A stretch of DNA of 64,000 bases, from positions 137,203 to 201,202 of the forward strand of contig FPIT01000008.1 of assembly GCA_900119285.1 (NCBI GenBank). The letters are read 5' to 3'. This document shows, piece by piece, positions 44,229 through 53,392 of this stretch (positions within the stretch are counted from its first letter, which is position 1; every line of letters begins with the position of its first letter). The stretch is from Prevotellaceae bacterium HUN156. GTDB taxonomy: Bacteria > Bacteroidota > Bacteroidia > Bacteroidales > Bacteroidaceae. The position numbers and the translations under genes were made by a program. A model generated the notes under the pieces. The model worked only from the letters and a program-made list of their open reading frames with translations, had not been told where the DNA came from and searched no databases.

Positions 44229-44651
44229 ATGAATATCAACTTTAACGAAATGCCCAGCGGTTATGCGCTGTGCATAATCAACAGTTGCCCAATAGCAGCG
44301 CACTGCCTGCGCCAACTGGCTATGCAGGCTAAGGTCAAAAAAGACAAGATTATCACCATCGTCAACCCGCATCAGGTTAACCCCTCTGAGAATTGCGAAT
44401 TCTATCGTTCTGACCAGATAGTGACCTTTACCAAGGGATTCAGCCAAATGAAGAAACAGATGCTACCAGGACAGTACGACAGCTTTATGAATCAGCTGAA
44501 GAGCCGTTTCGGGCGCACAGGCTACTTTGAGCGTCGCAGAGGAGAGCGTCCCTGTCCGCCTGAAGAAACAGCCTTCATCCAAGAGGTACTTGCTAATCTG
44601 GGCTTGTCACACCTCACTTTCGATGAGTATATAAAGCAACTCAACTGGTAA
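44229..44651 (+). CDS. DUF6078 family protein
   Basis: A 140-residue protein with the DUF6078 pattern: GYALCIINSCPIAAHCLRQL (a Cys-rich CxxxxxCPxxxxCLR stretch that may bind metal), TIVNPHQV, EFYRSDQIVTFTKGF, SRFGRTGYFERRRGERPCPP and FDEYIKQLNW. The family is confined, as far as I know, to Bacteroidota, with no assigned function. Second gene of a two-gene unit; the palindrome and repeats beginning 33 bp downstream may terminate it. Confidence 0.8.
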   Translation: MNINFNEMPSGYALCIINSCPIAAHCLRQLAMQAKVKKDKIITIVNPHQVNPSENCEFYRSDQIVTFTKGFSQMKKQMLPGQYDSFMNQLKSRFGRTGYFERRRGERPCPPEETAFIQEVLANLGLSHLTFDEYIKQLNW

Positions 44652-44684
44652 TACTAATCTATCAGCAGTACGAAGAAATATATC

Positions 44685-44787
44685 TACTGCAGTACGGAGC
44701 GCTCCGTACTGCAGTATTTTAGTCTCCGTACTCCAGTACTTTAGCGTCCGTACTCGAGTACTTTAGCGTCCGTACTCATCCGTACTC
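44685..44787. repeat. 32 bp perfect palindrome plus three tandem 22 bp units
   Basis: TACTGCAGTACGGAGC (44685-44700) followed directly by its reverse complement (44701-44716). Then 22 bp units at 44712-44733, 44734-44755 and 44756-44777 (CAGTACTTTAGCGTCCGTAC then TC) and a partial unit to 44787. Each unit itself has AGTAC ... GTACT arms. Confidence 0.92.
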
Positions 44788-44851
44788 TGCTGTTTTCTGG
44801 TAGTATACAGCTCATTTGTTCACGCGAAATAACAAAAATAAACAGAAAATA

Positions 44852-44883
44852 TTTGGTTATTTGCATAAATATCAGTACCTTTG
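44852..44883 (+). promoter_or_regulatory. Promoter of rho
   Basis: TTTG at 44852-44855 and TACCTTTG at 44876-44883, 20 bp apart. Leader about 95 nt. Confidence 0.82.
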
Positions 44884-44984
44884 CAGACGAATTACAGAAA
44901 ACGTGCTTCCGTCCGCGAAGCATTCTTTCCTAAAGTTTTCAAAATCCACAACATTGAATTTATAACGAATTACTGTATATTGTC

Positions 44985-46937
44985 ATGTACACAAAGGAAG
45001 AATTAGAAAAACTTTCTATCCCCGAACTCATGGAGATTGCCAGCGAGTTGGGCGTGAAAGTATCGCAGAATGACGAGTTGGAAAGCGTGATTTACGCTAT
45101 CCTCGACAAGGCTGCAGAAAACTCTGCCGCAGGACTGCCCTCGGCTAAGCGCAAGCGCACACGCATTGCTAAGAAAGACACAAACAAGGTATATACCGTA
45201 AATGGTTCTGACGGTGAGAATCTGGACACAAAGAACCAGAAGAAAAAGGCGGAGAAGAAGCCTACCATCGACAGTCTGTTTGCTGAACAGGAGGCTGCCG
45301 AGCAGGCTGCTGCCGACACTACTCAGGAGAAGACTGAGGAGCCTGCCGTAGAGCCTGTGGCTGAAGAGAAGCCCGCTCCTAAGAAGCGTGGCCGCAAGTC
45401 GAAGAAGGAGCTGGAGGAGATAGCTGCTGCTGAGGCTGCCAAGGCTGCTTCCGAACAGGAGAAGATGACAGAGGCTGCCGCTGAGGAGCCTGCCGTGCCT
45501 GAGGCTAATGAGACTGCAGAGGCTGAGCCTCTGGAGGAGAACCTGATTAGTCAGCTGCAAGAGAAGATGGCACAGCACAGTCAGGAGGCTGCTCCTGCTG
45601 CTGAGGCTGAGCCTAACATGGAAGGTGTCTGGGAGGGTGACCCTGGCGACGGCACCGACTTTATCCCCGTTGTTGACCTGCCCATCGAGGACCAGGCTGC
45701 CATTCCTTCACTCGACATCTTTGACCGTCCGATGACGCAGCAGATGCCTAAGGACACTATGGAGAAGAGAGTAATGGCAATGGATGCGCCCATGCGCGAC
45801 ACAGAGAAGTATGACTTTGCCGACCTCATCGACGGCAATGGCGTGCTGGAGATCCTGCAGGATGGCTACGGATTCTTGCGCTCAAGTGACTATAACTATC
45901 TGTCATCACCCGATGATATCTATGTATCGCCTCAGCAGATTAAGCGCTGGAGCCTGAAGACGGGTGACGTGGTGGACTGCACCGTGCGTCCTCCTCACGA
46001 CAACGAGAAATACTTTGCACTGAGCAACGTGAAGACTATCAACGGTCGTCTGCCTCAGGAGGTGCGCGACCGCGTAAGCTTCGAACACCTGACACCTCTG
46101 TTCCCAGAGGAGAAGTTCACACTGTGTGGCAATCCCGCCACAACAAATCCTTCAGTACGCATCGTTGACTTGTTTGCGCCTATCGGTAAAGGTCAGCGTG
46201 CACTGATTGTGGCTCAGCCAAAGACTGGTAAGACTATCCTGATGAAGGACATTGCCAACGCTATTGCTGCCAACCACCCCGAGGCTTATATCATGATGCT
46301 GCTCATTGACGAGCGCCCTGAGGAGGTAACGGATATGGCTCGCACCGTAAACGCAGAGGTGATAGCCTCTACCTTCGATGAGCCTGCCGACCGCCACGTG
46401 AAGATTGCGGGCATCGTGCTGGAGAAGGCAAAGCGCATGGTGGAGTGTGGTCACGATGTAGTTATCTTCCTCGACTCTATCACACGTCTGGCTCGTGCCT
46501 ACAACACCGTAAGTCCTGCATCTGGTAAGGTGCTGACGGGTGGTGTGGATGCCAACGCACTGCAGAAGCCTAAGCGCTTCTTTGGTGCTGCTCGTAACAT
46601 TGAGGGTGGCGGCTCACTGACCATCATCGCTACAGCTCTGACGGATACAGGCTCTAAGATGGATGAGGTAATCTTCGAGGAATTCAAGGGTACTGGTAAC
46701 TCTGAGTTGCAGCTCGACCGCATGCTGGCTAACAAGCGTGTATTCCCTGCTGTCAACCTGGTACAGTCGTCTACTCGTCGTGATGACCTGCTGCAGGATC
46801 AGACCACTCTGAACCGCATGTGGATTATCCGTAAGTTCATCGCCGAGATGAATCCTATCGAGGCTATGAATACCGTACGCGACCGACTGGTACAGACTCA
46901 CTCTAACGAGGAGTTCCTGCTGGCAATGAATGGATAA
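44985..46937 (+). CDS. rho: Transcription termination factor Rho
   Basis: A 650-residue Rho hexameric RNA helicase. N-terminal Rho-N helices ([20 protein letters not shown]), then an insertion of about 200 residues rich in Ala, Glu and Lys with an Arg/Lys patch ([15 protein letters not shown]), the cold-shock-like RNA-binding domain ([20 protein letters not shown]), and the RecA-like motor with Walker [12 protein letters not shown], Walker [17 protein letters not shown] and Q-loop/R-loop sequences. Length exceeds the roughly 420 of E. coli because of the insertion, which is usual in Bacteroidota and may affect phase behaviour or RNA binding. Confidence 0.96.
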   Translation: MYTKEELEKLSIPELMEIASELGVKVSQNDELESVIYAILDKAAENSAAGLPSAKRKRTRIAKKDTNKVYTVNGSDGENLDTKNQKKKAEKKPTIDSLFAEQEAAEQAAADTTQEKTEEPAVEPVAEEKPAPKKRGRKSKKELEEIAAAEAAKAASEQEKMTEAAAEEPAVPEANETAEAEPLEENLISQLQEKMAQHSQEAAPAAEAEPNMEGVWEGDPGDGTDFIPVVDLPIEDQAAIPSLDIFDRPMTQQMPKDTMEKRVMAMDAPMRDTEKYDFADLIDGNGVLEILQDGYGFLRSSDYNYLSSPDDIYVSPQQIKRWSLKTGDVVDCTVRPPHDNEKYFALSNVKTINGRLPQEVRDRVSFEHLTPLFPEEKFTLCGNPATTNPSVRIVDLFAPIGKGQRALIVAQPKTGKTILMKDIANAIAANHPEAYIMMLLIDERPEEVTDMARTVNAEVIASTFDEPADRHVKIAGIVLEKAKRMVECGHDVVIFLDSITRLARAYNTVSPASGKVLTGGVDANALQKPKRFFGAARNIEGGGSLTIIATALTDTGSKMDEVIFEEFKGTGNSELQLDRMLANKRVFPAVNLVQSSTRRDDLLQDQTTLNRMWIIRKFIAEMNPIEAMNTVRDRLVQTHSNEEFLLAMNG

Positions 46938-47037
46938 AGGACCTACCCCACCCCCACCCGAATGCATCGCCACACTTTGCACTTTTAGGTCAAAGAAGGG
47001 AGGGGAGCTTGAAAGATAGTTGAGGGGCAGAAAAAAA

Positions 47038-47067
47038 TGTTCAATGTTCAATGTTCAATGTTCAATG
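47038..47067. repeat. Heptamer array containing the rsmG start codon
   Basis: Four TGTTCAA units (TTGAACA on the minus strand). The last unit leads directly into the ATG of rsmG at 47065. Confidence 0.88.
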
Positions 47068-47688
47068 ATTGAAATTATCCTGAAATATTTCCCAAACATT
47101 AGCGTCGAGCAACAGCGACAGTTCGCTGCGCTCGACGCTTTGTATCGTGACTGGAACGCGAAGATTAACGTAATCTCTCGCAAAGATATAGATAATCTGT
47201 ATGAACACCACGTGCTGCACTCGCTGGGCATCGCCAAGATGGCGAACTTCAAGGCGGGTACAAAGATTCTGGACTTTGGCACTGGTGGCGGATTCCCAGG
47301 TATTCCCTTGGCTATTCTCATCCCTGACTGTGAGTTCAAATTAATTGACGGTACAGGCAAGAAGATTCGCGTGGCACAGGAGGTGTGTAACGCCATCGGA
47401 CTGAAGAACTGCCACCCTGAACACTTACGCGGTGAGGAGGAGAAGGGAAAATATGACTTCGTGGTGAGTCGTGCAGTAATGCCTCTGGGCGACCTTGTGA
47501 AGATAGTACGCAAAAATATAGCCAAAGAGCAGCGCAACGCACTGCCCAATGGCATATTATGCTTGAAGGGCGGCGACCTGCAGGCTGAGCTGCAGCCCTA
47601 CCGCCACATCGTAGATAGTCTTGACCTCAGTCAGCCTTTCGAGGAAGACTGGTTCAAGGAGAAATACGTCATCTATCTGCCGCTGTAA
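47065..47688 (+). CDS. rsmG: 16S rRNA (guanine-527-N7)-methyltransferase RsmG
   Basis: A 207-residue GidB/RsmG enzyme. SAM-binding motif LDFGTGGGFPGIPLAIL (about 67-83), RKDIDNLYEHHVLHSLGI, KKIRVAQEV and VVSRAVMPLGDLV. The start MIEIILKYFPNISVEQ is chosen because the longer frame (from 47020) would translate the repeat array and lacks family similarity. Its TAA stop directly abuts the convergent deoD stop. Confidence 0.94.
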   Translation: MIEIILKYFPNISVEQQRQFAALDALYRDWNAKINVISRKDIDNLYEHHVLHSLGIAKMANFKAGTKILDFGTGGGFPGIPLAILIPDCEFKLIDGTGKKIRVAQEVCNAIGLKNCHPEHLRGEEEKGKYDFVVSRAVMPLGDLVKIVRKNIAKEQRNALPNGILCLKGGDLQAELQPYRHIVDSLDLSQPFEEDWFKEKYVIYLPL

Positions 47689-48396
47689 TCAGACGAGCGA
47701 GAAGGCAACATCCATCATGTGGGTGAAGCTGTTCTGACGCTCCTCGGCAGTGGTAGCCTCGCCAGTAAGAATGTGGTCGGAGATGGTAACAATACCCAAG
47801 GCGCGATTACCTGAGCGGGCTGCATTCATATAGAGGGCAGCAATCTCCATCTCAACAGCCAGCACACCCATATTCATCCACTTGTCGTTATGGGGATTCT
47901 CGCTGTAGAACATGTCTGAAGAAAGCACATTGCCTACCTTATAGCGATAGCCCAGCTTCTCGCAAGAGTCGGCAGCACCACGAACCAAATCGAAAGTACC
48001 AATGGCAGCGAAATCGCCAGGAATCTCAAACTGAGAGGCAAAATTGCTGTTGGTGCAGGCTGCCTGAGCAATGCAGAGGTCGCCAATATGCATATCGTGA
48101 CTGATAGAACCAGCAGAACCCACGCGGATAATGGTCTTCACACCATAGAAGTTGTAAAGCTCGTAGGTATAGATGCCAATAGAGGCCATACCCATACCGT
48201 GGCCCATCACGCTGACACGCTTGCCCTTATAGGTGCCAGTATAGCCCAGCATGCCACGGACATTATTGAAGAGCACTGGATTCTCGAGATACTTCTCTGC
48301 CATGAGTTTAACACGAAGCGGATCGCCCGCCATGATAACAGTCTCGGCAATGTCGCCGTACTGAGCCCCAATGTGGGGTGTAGGAGTATTTTTCAT
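47689..48396 (-). CDS. deoD: Purine-nucleoside phosphorylase DeoD-type
   Basis: A 235-residue hexameric PNP: MKNTPTPHIGAQYGDIAETV, phosphate-binding Arg in AGDPLRVK, GHGMGMASIGIYTYEL, VRVGSAGSI, the nucleoside Glu in VEMEIAALY and the catalytic Asp in TISDHILTG. Cleaves purine (deoxy)nucleosides. Single gene with a TATCTTTG box on the minus strand near 48432-48439, about 36 nt from the ATG. Confidence 0.95.
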   Translation of the reverse strand: MKNTPTPHIGAQYGDIAETVIMAGDPLRVKLMAEKYLENPVLFNNVRGMLGYTGTYKGKRVSVMGHGMGMASIGIYTYELYNFYGVKTIIRVGSAGSISHDMHIGDLCIAQAACTNSNFASQFEIPGDFAAIGTFDLVRGAADSCEKLGYRYKVGNVLSSDMFYSENPHNDKWMNMGVLAVEMEIAALYMNAARSGNRALGIVTISDHILTGEATTAEERQNSFTHMMDVAFSLV

Positions 48397-48485
48397 AAGC
48401 TATAAATTTAGATAGTTCACAACTTTTGATGCAAAGATAGTGATTTTCTTTTGAAAAAGAGACAGAAAACCGAAAAAATATTACG

Positions 48486-49217
48486 ATGACAAAGAAACAA
48501 CGCTATGAGGCTATCCTCAACTACTTCCGCAAAGAAATGCCCGAGGTGCAAACGGAACTGGAGTTTGGCAGCATCTTCCAGCTGCTGGTGGCTGTGGTGC
48601 TGAGTGCACAGTGTACTGACAAGCGCATCAACCAAGTAACGCCAGCACTGTTTCGCCAATATCCTGATGCACAGGCTATGGCAAAGGCTGAAGTTGATGA
48701 GGTATTGGAATATATCAAGAGTGTATCCTACCCTAACGCCAAGGCTGCCCATCTGGTGGAGATGGCAAGAATGCTGGTGGAGCGCCACGAAGGTGAGGTG
48801 CCATCGGATATGAATCAGCTGCTGGACTTGCCTGGTGTGGGACGAAAGACGGCCAATGTTATCCAGTCGGTAGCCTTTGGCAAATCGACAATGGCTGTAG
48901 ATACACATGTGTTCCGCGTGAGTCATCGTCTGGGACTGGTGGCAAAGAAGGATGACACACCTTATAAAGTGGAACAGGAACTGGTAAAAAATATACCCGC
49001 GGAAGATATTCCACGGGCACATCATTGGTTATTGCTTCACGGGCGCTACGTTTGCACATCGCGCAAACCTCACTGTGAGCGCTGCGACCTAAAGGCTATT
49101 TGCCCTTCTGCCAGCCATTCTGCCAGCCATTCTGCCAACCGCCACGCGGGGCGCCACGCTGCCAGCCACGCTGCCATCCCTTCATCATCTCACGATGAAA
49201 ATTGTTCTCTGCCTTGA
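48486..49217 (+). CDS. nth: Endonuclease III, with a C-terminal tail antisense to the next gene
   Basis: A 243-residue DNA glycosylase/AP lyase. Helix-hairpin-helix [15 protein letters not shown] with the catalytic Lys, catalytic Asp in AVDTHVFRVSHRLG, and the 4Fe-4S loop CTSRKPHCERCDLKAIC. The family normally ends shortly after that last Cys; here about 38 more residues follow (PSASHSASHSANRHAGRHAA and so on), read antisense from the Trp-Gln-Gly repeats of the convergent gene at 49096-49578. The catalytic part looks intact. Confidence 0.94.
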   Translation: MTKKQRYEAILNYFRKEMPEVQTELEFGSIFQLLVAVVLSAQCTDKRINQVTPALFRQYPDAQAMAKAEVDEVLEYIKSVSYPNAKAAHLVEMARMLVERHEGEVPSDMNQLLDLPGVGRKTANVIQSVAFGKSTMAVDTHVFRVSHRLGLVAKKDDTPYKVEQELVKNIPAEDIPRAHHWLLLHGRYVCTSRKPHCERCDLKAICPSASHSASHSANRHAGRHAASHAAIPSSSHDENCSLP

Positions 49218-49578
49218 TAATTTCATAGACCTTTGCGGCAGAAACAACTTGTATCATCTTCTTGTGATAGGTAACGTCCAACTGGCGTAGCTCCAGATTC
49301 AGCTTGTCGTACTCTATGATAGCCTTTTTGCATGCAGCATCACCAACTGGCTTACTCATGCCCATCTTGCGAATCTTATCATAGACAACACGCTGTTTCT
49401 CACGCATCTCACGGAACACAGGATACACTTTGTCAGCTTCCTGCGACGTAAGTCCGGCTTCCTTGGAGATGTAAGCTTTCAAGTCAGCCTCAAACTTCTC
49501 GGGTGAAAACTTCTCCTGTGCTGCCATCGTTATGGTCAGCATCAAGAGCAGGCTCATCATTACAAACTTTTTCATCAT
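49096..49578 (-). CDS. Secreted helical protein with a Trp-Gln-Gly-rich tail
   Basis: A 160-residue protein: signal peptide MMKKFVMMSLLLMLTITMAA, helices LKAYISKEAGLTSQEADKVY and FREMREKQRVVYDKIRKMG (Spy/LTXXQ-like shape), then a tail WQRGWQRGAPRGGWQNGWQN and GWQKGK encoded by 12-15 bp repeats. Its last 122 bp overlap the 3' end of nth on the other strand. Last gene of the L,D-transpeptidase/sigma operon, so it may be an envelope-stress product. Confidence 0.8.
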   Translation of the reverse strand: MMKKFVMMSLLLMLTITMAAQEKFSPEKFEADLKAYISKEAGLTSQEADKVYPVFREMREKQRVVYDKIRKMGMSKPVGDAACKKAIIEYDKLNLELRQLDVTYHKKMIQVVSAAKVYEIIKAENNFHREMMKGWQRGWQRGAPRGGWQNGWQNGWQKGK

Positions 49579-49601
49579 CGTGCAAAGTTTTTTAGAAGAC
49601 C

Positions 49602-49943
49602 TTACTCCTCTGCCAGCAACTGGTAGATATCTGCATTGTCCAGCATTGCATAGTCTGCAGCCTCTTCAATATAGCTATCAGATACTGCCATCTGCTGAGT
49701 CTCATCAGGACTCTGCTGCTGGAAAAGGAAGGAGAGACCTACAACCACTAATACTGCCACACAAGCAGCAGCATAAAGCCAACGACGAACAGTAATAGAC
49801 ACTGTGCGAGCAACGGGCTGCTGCTCTGGCAACTGTGCCATCATGCGCGTCGCGAACTGGTCGAAGTACCCATCTGGTGTACGGAAGTGATTCTTCTGTC
49901 CGACCCTCTCTCTGAGGTATTTTTCTTCGTTAGTCATTGACAT
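49602..49943 (-). CDS. Single-pass membrane protein, probable anti-sigma factor
   Basis: A 113-residue protein: NEEKYLRERVGQKNHFRTPD then GYFDQFATRMMAQLPEQ, one membrane helix (RRWLYAAACVAVLVVVGLSF, about 52-72), and a short acidic outer tail. The position immediately downstream of an ECF sigma gene, in the same orientation, suggests an anti-sigma role. The 'F.TPDGYF..F..R' pattern is common in Bacteroidota proteins next to ECF sigma factors. Confidence 0.75.
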   Translation of the reverse strand: MSMTNEEKYLRERVGQKNHFRTPDGYFDQFATRMMAQLPEQQPVARTVSITVRRWLYAAACVAVLVVVGLSFLFQQQSPDETQQMAVSDSYIEEAADYAMLDNADIYQLLAEE

Positions 49944-49987
49944 ACTCCTCGTATTTTTTATATTTGACGAATATTCATTCTAAAAGT

Positions 49988-50539
49988 TTAATCGTGCTGC
50001 TTAAAAAATTCAGAAATCTTCTTAACAGCAATATGATACGATGCTTTCAGCGCTCCCTCAGAGGTGTGAAGAAGCTCGCTGATATCACTGTATTTCATCT
50101 CATCGAAGTAGCGCAGATTGAACACCATGCGCTGCACTTCGGGCAGTTGAGCAATGGCTTCCTGCAATAAAGCAGCAGTCTCATCGCCATCAAAATAGCG
50201 GTCGGCAACCAGCGACTGAGATACGCTCTGCAAGGGCTCGTCAACGCTGAATACATGCTGACTCTTTTTGCGACGAAGGAAATCGAGGCTCTCATTGACA
50301 GCAATACGATAGAGCCAAGTGGAAATCTTGGAATCTTGATTGAAGTCTTTCAGGTGCGACCATGCCTTCAGGAACACATTCTGCATGATGTCGTCAGCAT
50401 CATCGTGACAGAGCACCATACGACGCACCTGCCAGTATAGCGGTTCGCTATACTCGCGCACTAACCGTTCAAAAGCCGCACGTTGCGTCTTGGGGTCAGA
50501 GAGTTGCTGCATCAAAAGTTGTTCGTCGCTCTTTGTCAT
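49988..50539 (-). CDS. ECF-type RNA polymerase sigma factor
   Basis: A 183-residue sigma factor. Region 2: HDDADDIMQNVFLKAWSHLK with STWLYRIAVNESLDFLRRKK; region 4: LPEVQRMVFNLRYFDEMKYS then DISELLHTSEGALKASYHIA. Its start overlaps the L,D-transpeptidase stop by 4 bp, so it is coupled to a cell-wall enzyme, and the downstream membrane protein is its likely regulator. Confidence 0.92.
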   Translation of the reverse strand: MTKSDEQLLMQQLSDPKTQRAAFERLVREYSEPLYWQVRRMVLCHDDADDIMQNVFLKAWSHLKDFNQDSKISTWLYRIAVNESLDFLRRKKSQHVFSVDEPLQSVSQSLVADRYFDGDETAALLQEAIAQLPEVQRMVFNLRYFDEMKYSDISELLHTSEGALKASYHIAVKKISEFFKQHD

Positions 50540-52134
50540 GACAGATAAGGTTGCAGATGTTGTAATATCACACGGTCGTAACCGTAAACGTCGGGCCAGG
50601 TTTGGAGGATTCCCTGCTCATCGGGCCACAGCGTATAATATATTATATAAAGAGGTACGTGAGGCTTAACAGGCACATAGCCTATCAGCTTATGGTCCTC
50701 GTCAGTGCGATGGGTGCGCAGATACTGGCGTCCGCGGTCAGTCATAGCCGACAGTCCCATAGAGATGCGGATGCGGTCTAACAGCCATTCATCAGGCTGG
50801 TCGAGCACGAAGACTGCCAATTCGTAAGGCTTTTCCACACGAACGCAACCATGAGAGATGGCTCGCGAGTCGCGCTGGAACACCCAAGGAGTGGATGTAT
50901 AATGCAAGAATACGGAGAAGCTGTTCTTGAAGCGGAACACAAGGCGACCCAGCGAATTGTCATCACCACTCTCTTGTGCCACACGATACTTACCACTGAG
51001 CAGCATGGCTCTTGACACTTCACCAATCTCCATCTGCTTGTTGGTGGCTCGCTCAAAGATGCGATACTTATTGCGGGCGAAGTAGGCACTGTCGCCAGCA
51101 TGACGCGCCACATCCTTCTCCAGAATGCTGTGCGGAATAACCCATTGAGGATTTACCTCCATCCACTCCACCTCACTGGTGAGCAGTGGTGTCTTGGTGC
51201 GCTGTGCGCCACAAACCACTCGCATATGAAGCGTGGTATCGCCTCCAAGGGCGTAAAGATGATAGGCAGGAACATTGACGATGATGCGCTTGCCCGTCTC
51301 AGGGATGGGATGATGCAGGCGCCAACGACAGCGCTCCATATTGCAGAGAATGCGCTGACGCTGCTCGTCAGTAGTAGTGTTCTTCAGCATTGCCTTCAAC
51401 TGGTTGTAGAACTTGTTTTGTGGCTGTATCTCTGAAAGATACTCGACAATACTGTCGTGAGCAATCTTCTGGGCTACCGTCTGATAATAGTCAGCAGGTG
51501 CAAAATCCATATCCACATCAAACAAGCCACGATAGCGGACGATGCGGCGCACACTGTCTGACTTTTCGTCTTGATCAAGATGATTGAAGATGCGAGAGGG
51601 ATTGATGAATCCAAAGCGATGGCCATAGGTATAGCGCATACAAGCCTTGGTGAGCTGGAACTCCAAGCGGGCTGCCAAGTGGTTGATATCATCACTACCC
51701 TCACCTATATTCAACTGGCGCAGTTGCTGCAAATCGCGCTCTATGTCAGCTACACAGAAAGCACGCTCAGACATTCCGATTTCACTCACGAGATGCAGTC
51801 TTGCCAACAAGGAATCAGCACGATAATCTACACCAGCACGGTCAATCCACAGCAAAGGAGCTTCTGCCTGCGAATAATATTCGCGAGTACGACGATCAGC
51901 CTCAGTGGTAGCAGAAGTATGACGAGCCATCTCGGCCACCAGCTGAGTTATTCGCTGATGGTCAAAAACAAACGCAGGCGCCTTCATATCAGAAAACGCC
52001 TCCATTGTTATGTCCTTGTTCTTATAATTGTTTACCTCGCTACAACTGGTTAGTAGTATTGCAGCCAGGAACAGTAGTCCGATTAGCGAACAGTAACTTT
52101 TCTGACTACCTTTCCAATCTTTAAGATATAGCAA
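50536..52134 (-). CDS. L,D-transpeptidase, YcbB-like lipoprotein
   Basis: A 532-residue protein. Signal peptide with lipobox LLTSC, a long scaffold domain with FIPSRIFNHLD-like segments (RFGFINPSRIFNHLD), and a YkuD catalytic domain with the motif SRAISHGCVRVEKP, including the active-site Cys and His. These enzymes make 3-3 crosslinks in peptidoglycan or attach proteins to it. The start at 52134 overlaps the upstream gene by 52 bp; no other Met precedes the signal peptide, though a non-ATG start just before LIGLLFLAAILLTSC is possible. First of four coupled genes with an ECF sigma factor. Confidence 0.9.
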   Translation of the reverse strand: MLYLKDWKGSQKSYCSLIGLLFLAAILLTSCSEVNNYKNKDITMEAFSDMKAPAFVFDHQRITQLVAEMARHTSATTEADRRTREYYSQAEAPLLWIDRAGVDYRADSLLARLHLVSEIGMSERAFCVADIERDLQQLRQLNIGEGSDDINHLAARLEFQLTKACMRYTYGHRFGFINPSRIFNHLDQDEKSDSVRRIVRYRGLFDVDMDFAPADYYQTVAQKIAHDSIVEYLSEIQPQNKFYNQLKAMLKNTTTDEQRQRILCNMERCRWRLHHPIPETGKRIIVNVPAYHLYALGGDTTLHMRVVCGAQRTKTPLLTSEVEWMEVNPQWVIPHSILEKDVARHAGDSAYFARNKYRIFERATNKQMEIGEVSRAMLLSGKYRVAQESGDDNSLGRLVFRFKNSFSVFLHYTSTPWVFQRDSRAISHGCVRVEKPYELAVFVLDQPDEWLLDRIRISMGLSAMTDRGRQYLRTHRTDEDHKLIGYVPVKPHVPLYIIYYTLWPDEQGILQTWPDVYGYDRVILQHLQPYLS

Positions 52135-52394
52135 CCTTTCGGAATATTAAGTTCAATCTTTTGGGTAGGGTTTTCTACTTTTGCTGACATGACACGACGA
52201 CCAGTCAAAGAGACTACTTCCAGCGACTTTCCCTGTCCGCCAACCACTGTCACCGTTTGTCCGTTTACGGTGATGGTGATGTCATCATCGGCAACTTCCT
52301 CTATACCAGGTGCAACAGTAACAGCTGCCATTCCGAGAGGAGCGGACAGTGTCAGAGTCATCACCATGGAGAATATAAGTAGTGGTTTCTTCAT
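52083..52394 (-). CDS. Small secreted protein with a T9SS-like C-terminal tail
   Basis: About 103 residues from MKKPLLIFSMVMTLTLSAPL. After a short acidic spacer (GIEEVADDDITITVNGQTVT) almost the whole mature chain is a sorting-tail-like module: SLEVVSLTGRRVMSAKVENP and GCYILKIGKVVRKVTVR. An in-frame ATG nine codons upstream exists. A protein consisting of little more than this tail is odd. Its end overlaps the L,D-transpeptidase start. Confidence 0.65.
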   Translation of the reverse strand: MKKPLLIFSMVMTLTLSAPLGMAAVTVAPGIEEVADDDITITVNGQTVTVVGGQGKSLEVVSLTGRRVMSAKVENPTQKIELNIPKGCYILKIGKVVRKVTVR

Positions 52395-52472
52395 ACGCAG
52401 CAATATATATATTTGCCGCAAAGTTAAGAATTCTCTGCGTAAAATCCAAATTTTTAACGAAAAAAGTAGCTT

Positions 52473-53387
52473 TTAGACATCAAAAACATCCATTTCGTTA
52501 GTTAAACGGGTGTTTTCAAAAACTTCTTTGGCTTCGTTCAACAGCACCTCTTCACGTTCATAGCGTGAAGAATAGTGCCCTAACAACAGTTGTCCTACCC
52601 CAGCCTCTCGAGCCACAAGCGCAGCCTGACGAGCAGTAGAATGAAAATATTTTTCAGCCATCGGAAGGTTGTCTTCACCATAGGTACTCTCATGGTAAAG
52701 GGTGCTGACTCCTTTCAGGCGCTCATGAAGTGTAGGCATATAACGAGTATCGCTGCAATAGGCATAGCTGCGAGGGGCATCAGCAGGTTCCGTCAGTCGA
52801 CTGTTGGGTACTAATTCGCCATCAGGAGTGGTCCAGTCGGCTCCCGCCTTGATGTTATTGAACTGACTGATGGGAATCTCATAGAAATCAGCGACATCAC
52901 GACGGATATGTGCCATAGATGGCTTCTCACGGAACAAGTAGCCACAGCAATGAACACGATGCTCCAAAGGAATGCTCTCAACAGTGAGCGAACGGTCTTC
53001 ATAGACTACCTGTTGCTTGGTGGTATCCACAGCAATAAACTCTACTTCGTAATCAAGGTCACGACAGAAGAAGGCTATCTGGCGTTGCAGAATGTCAGCT
53101 AACTCTGCTGGAGCATATACGGTCAACTTAGCAGTACGCCCCAAGAGCCCGAAAGTGCTTAGCATACCAATAAGTCCGAAGCAATGGTCGCCATGCAGAT
53201 GAGTAACAAATACAGCACTAATCTTCGTAAAACGAAGGCGCGAACGGCGCAGCTGTATCTGAGTGCCCTCACCACAGTCGAGAAGAAACAACTTGCCACG
53301 TACCTCTACCACTTGTGCAGAGGGAAAATGCTTTAAGGTAGGCAGTGCACTGCCACAACCCAAAATATGTACTCTAAATGGTTCCAA
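52473..53387 (-). CDS. rnz: Ribonuclease Z
   Basis: A 304-residue metallo-beta-lactamase-fold tRNA 3'-processing nuclease. Metal motif VTHLHGDHCFGLIGM (about 63-77), LDCGEGTQIQLRRS, PLEHRVHCCGY, SDTRYMP, LYHESTYG and LLGHYSSRY. The genome's two tRNA-Asp genes lack encoded CCA and therefore need this type of processing. It follows the lipocalin-like gene by 5 bp in an operon with mazG. Confidence 0.95.
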   Translation of the reverse strand: MEPFRVHILGCGSALPTLKHFPSAQVVEVRGKLFLLDCGEGTQIQLRRSRLRFTKISAVFVTHLHGDHCFGLIGMLSTFGLLGRTAKLTVYAPAELADILQRQIAFFCRDLDYEVEFIAVDTTKQQVVYEDRSLTVESIPLEHRVHCCGYLFREKPSMAHIRRDVADFYEIPISQFNNIKAGADWTTPDGELVPNSRLTEPADAPRSYAYCSDTRYMPTLHERLKGVSTLYHESTYGEDNLPMAEKYFHSTARQAALVAREAGVGQLLLGHYSSRYEREEVLLNEAKEVFENTRLTNEMDVFDV

Positions 53388-53392
53388 AGTGA

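Noticed and set aside
44712..44787. Iteron-type replication origin
   Set aside because: 22 bp direct repeats recall plasmid iterons, but there is no rep gene and the site lies before rho among housekeeping genes; terminator or operator is simpler.
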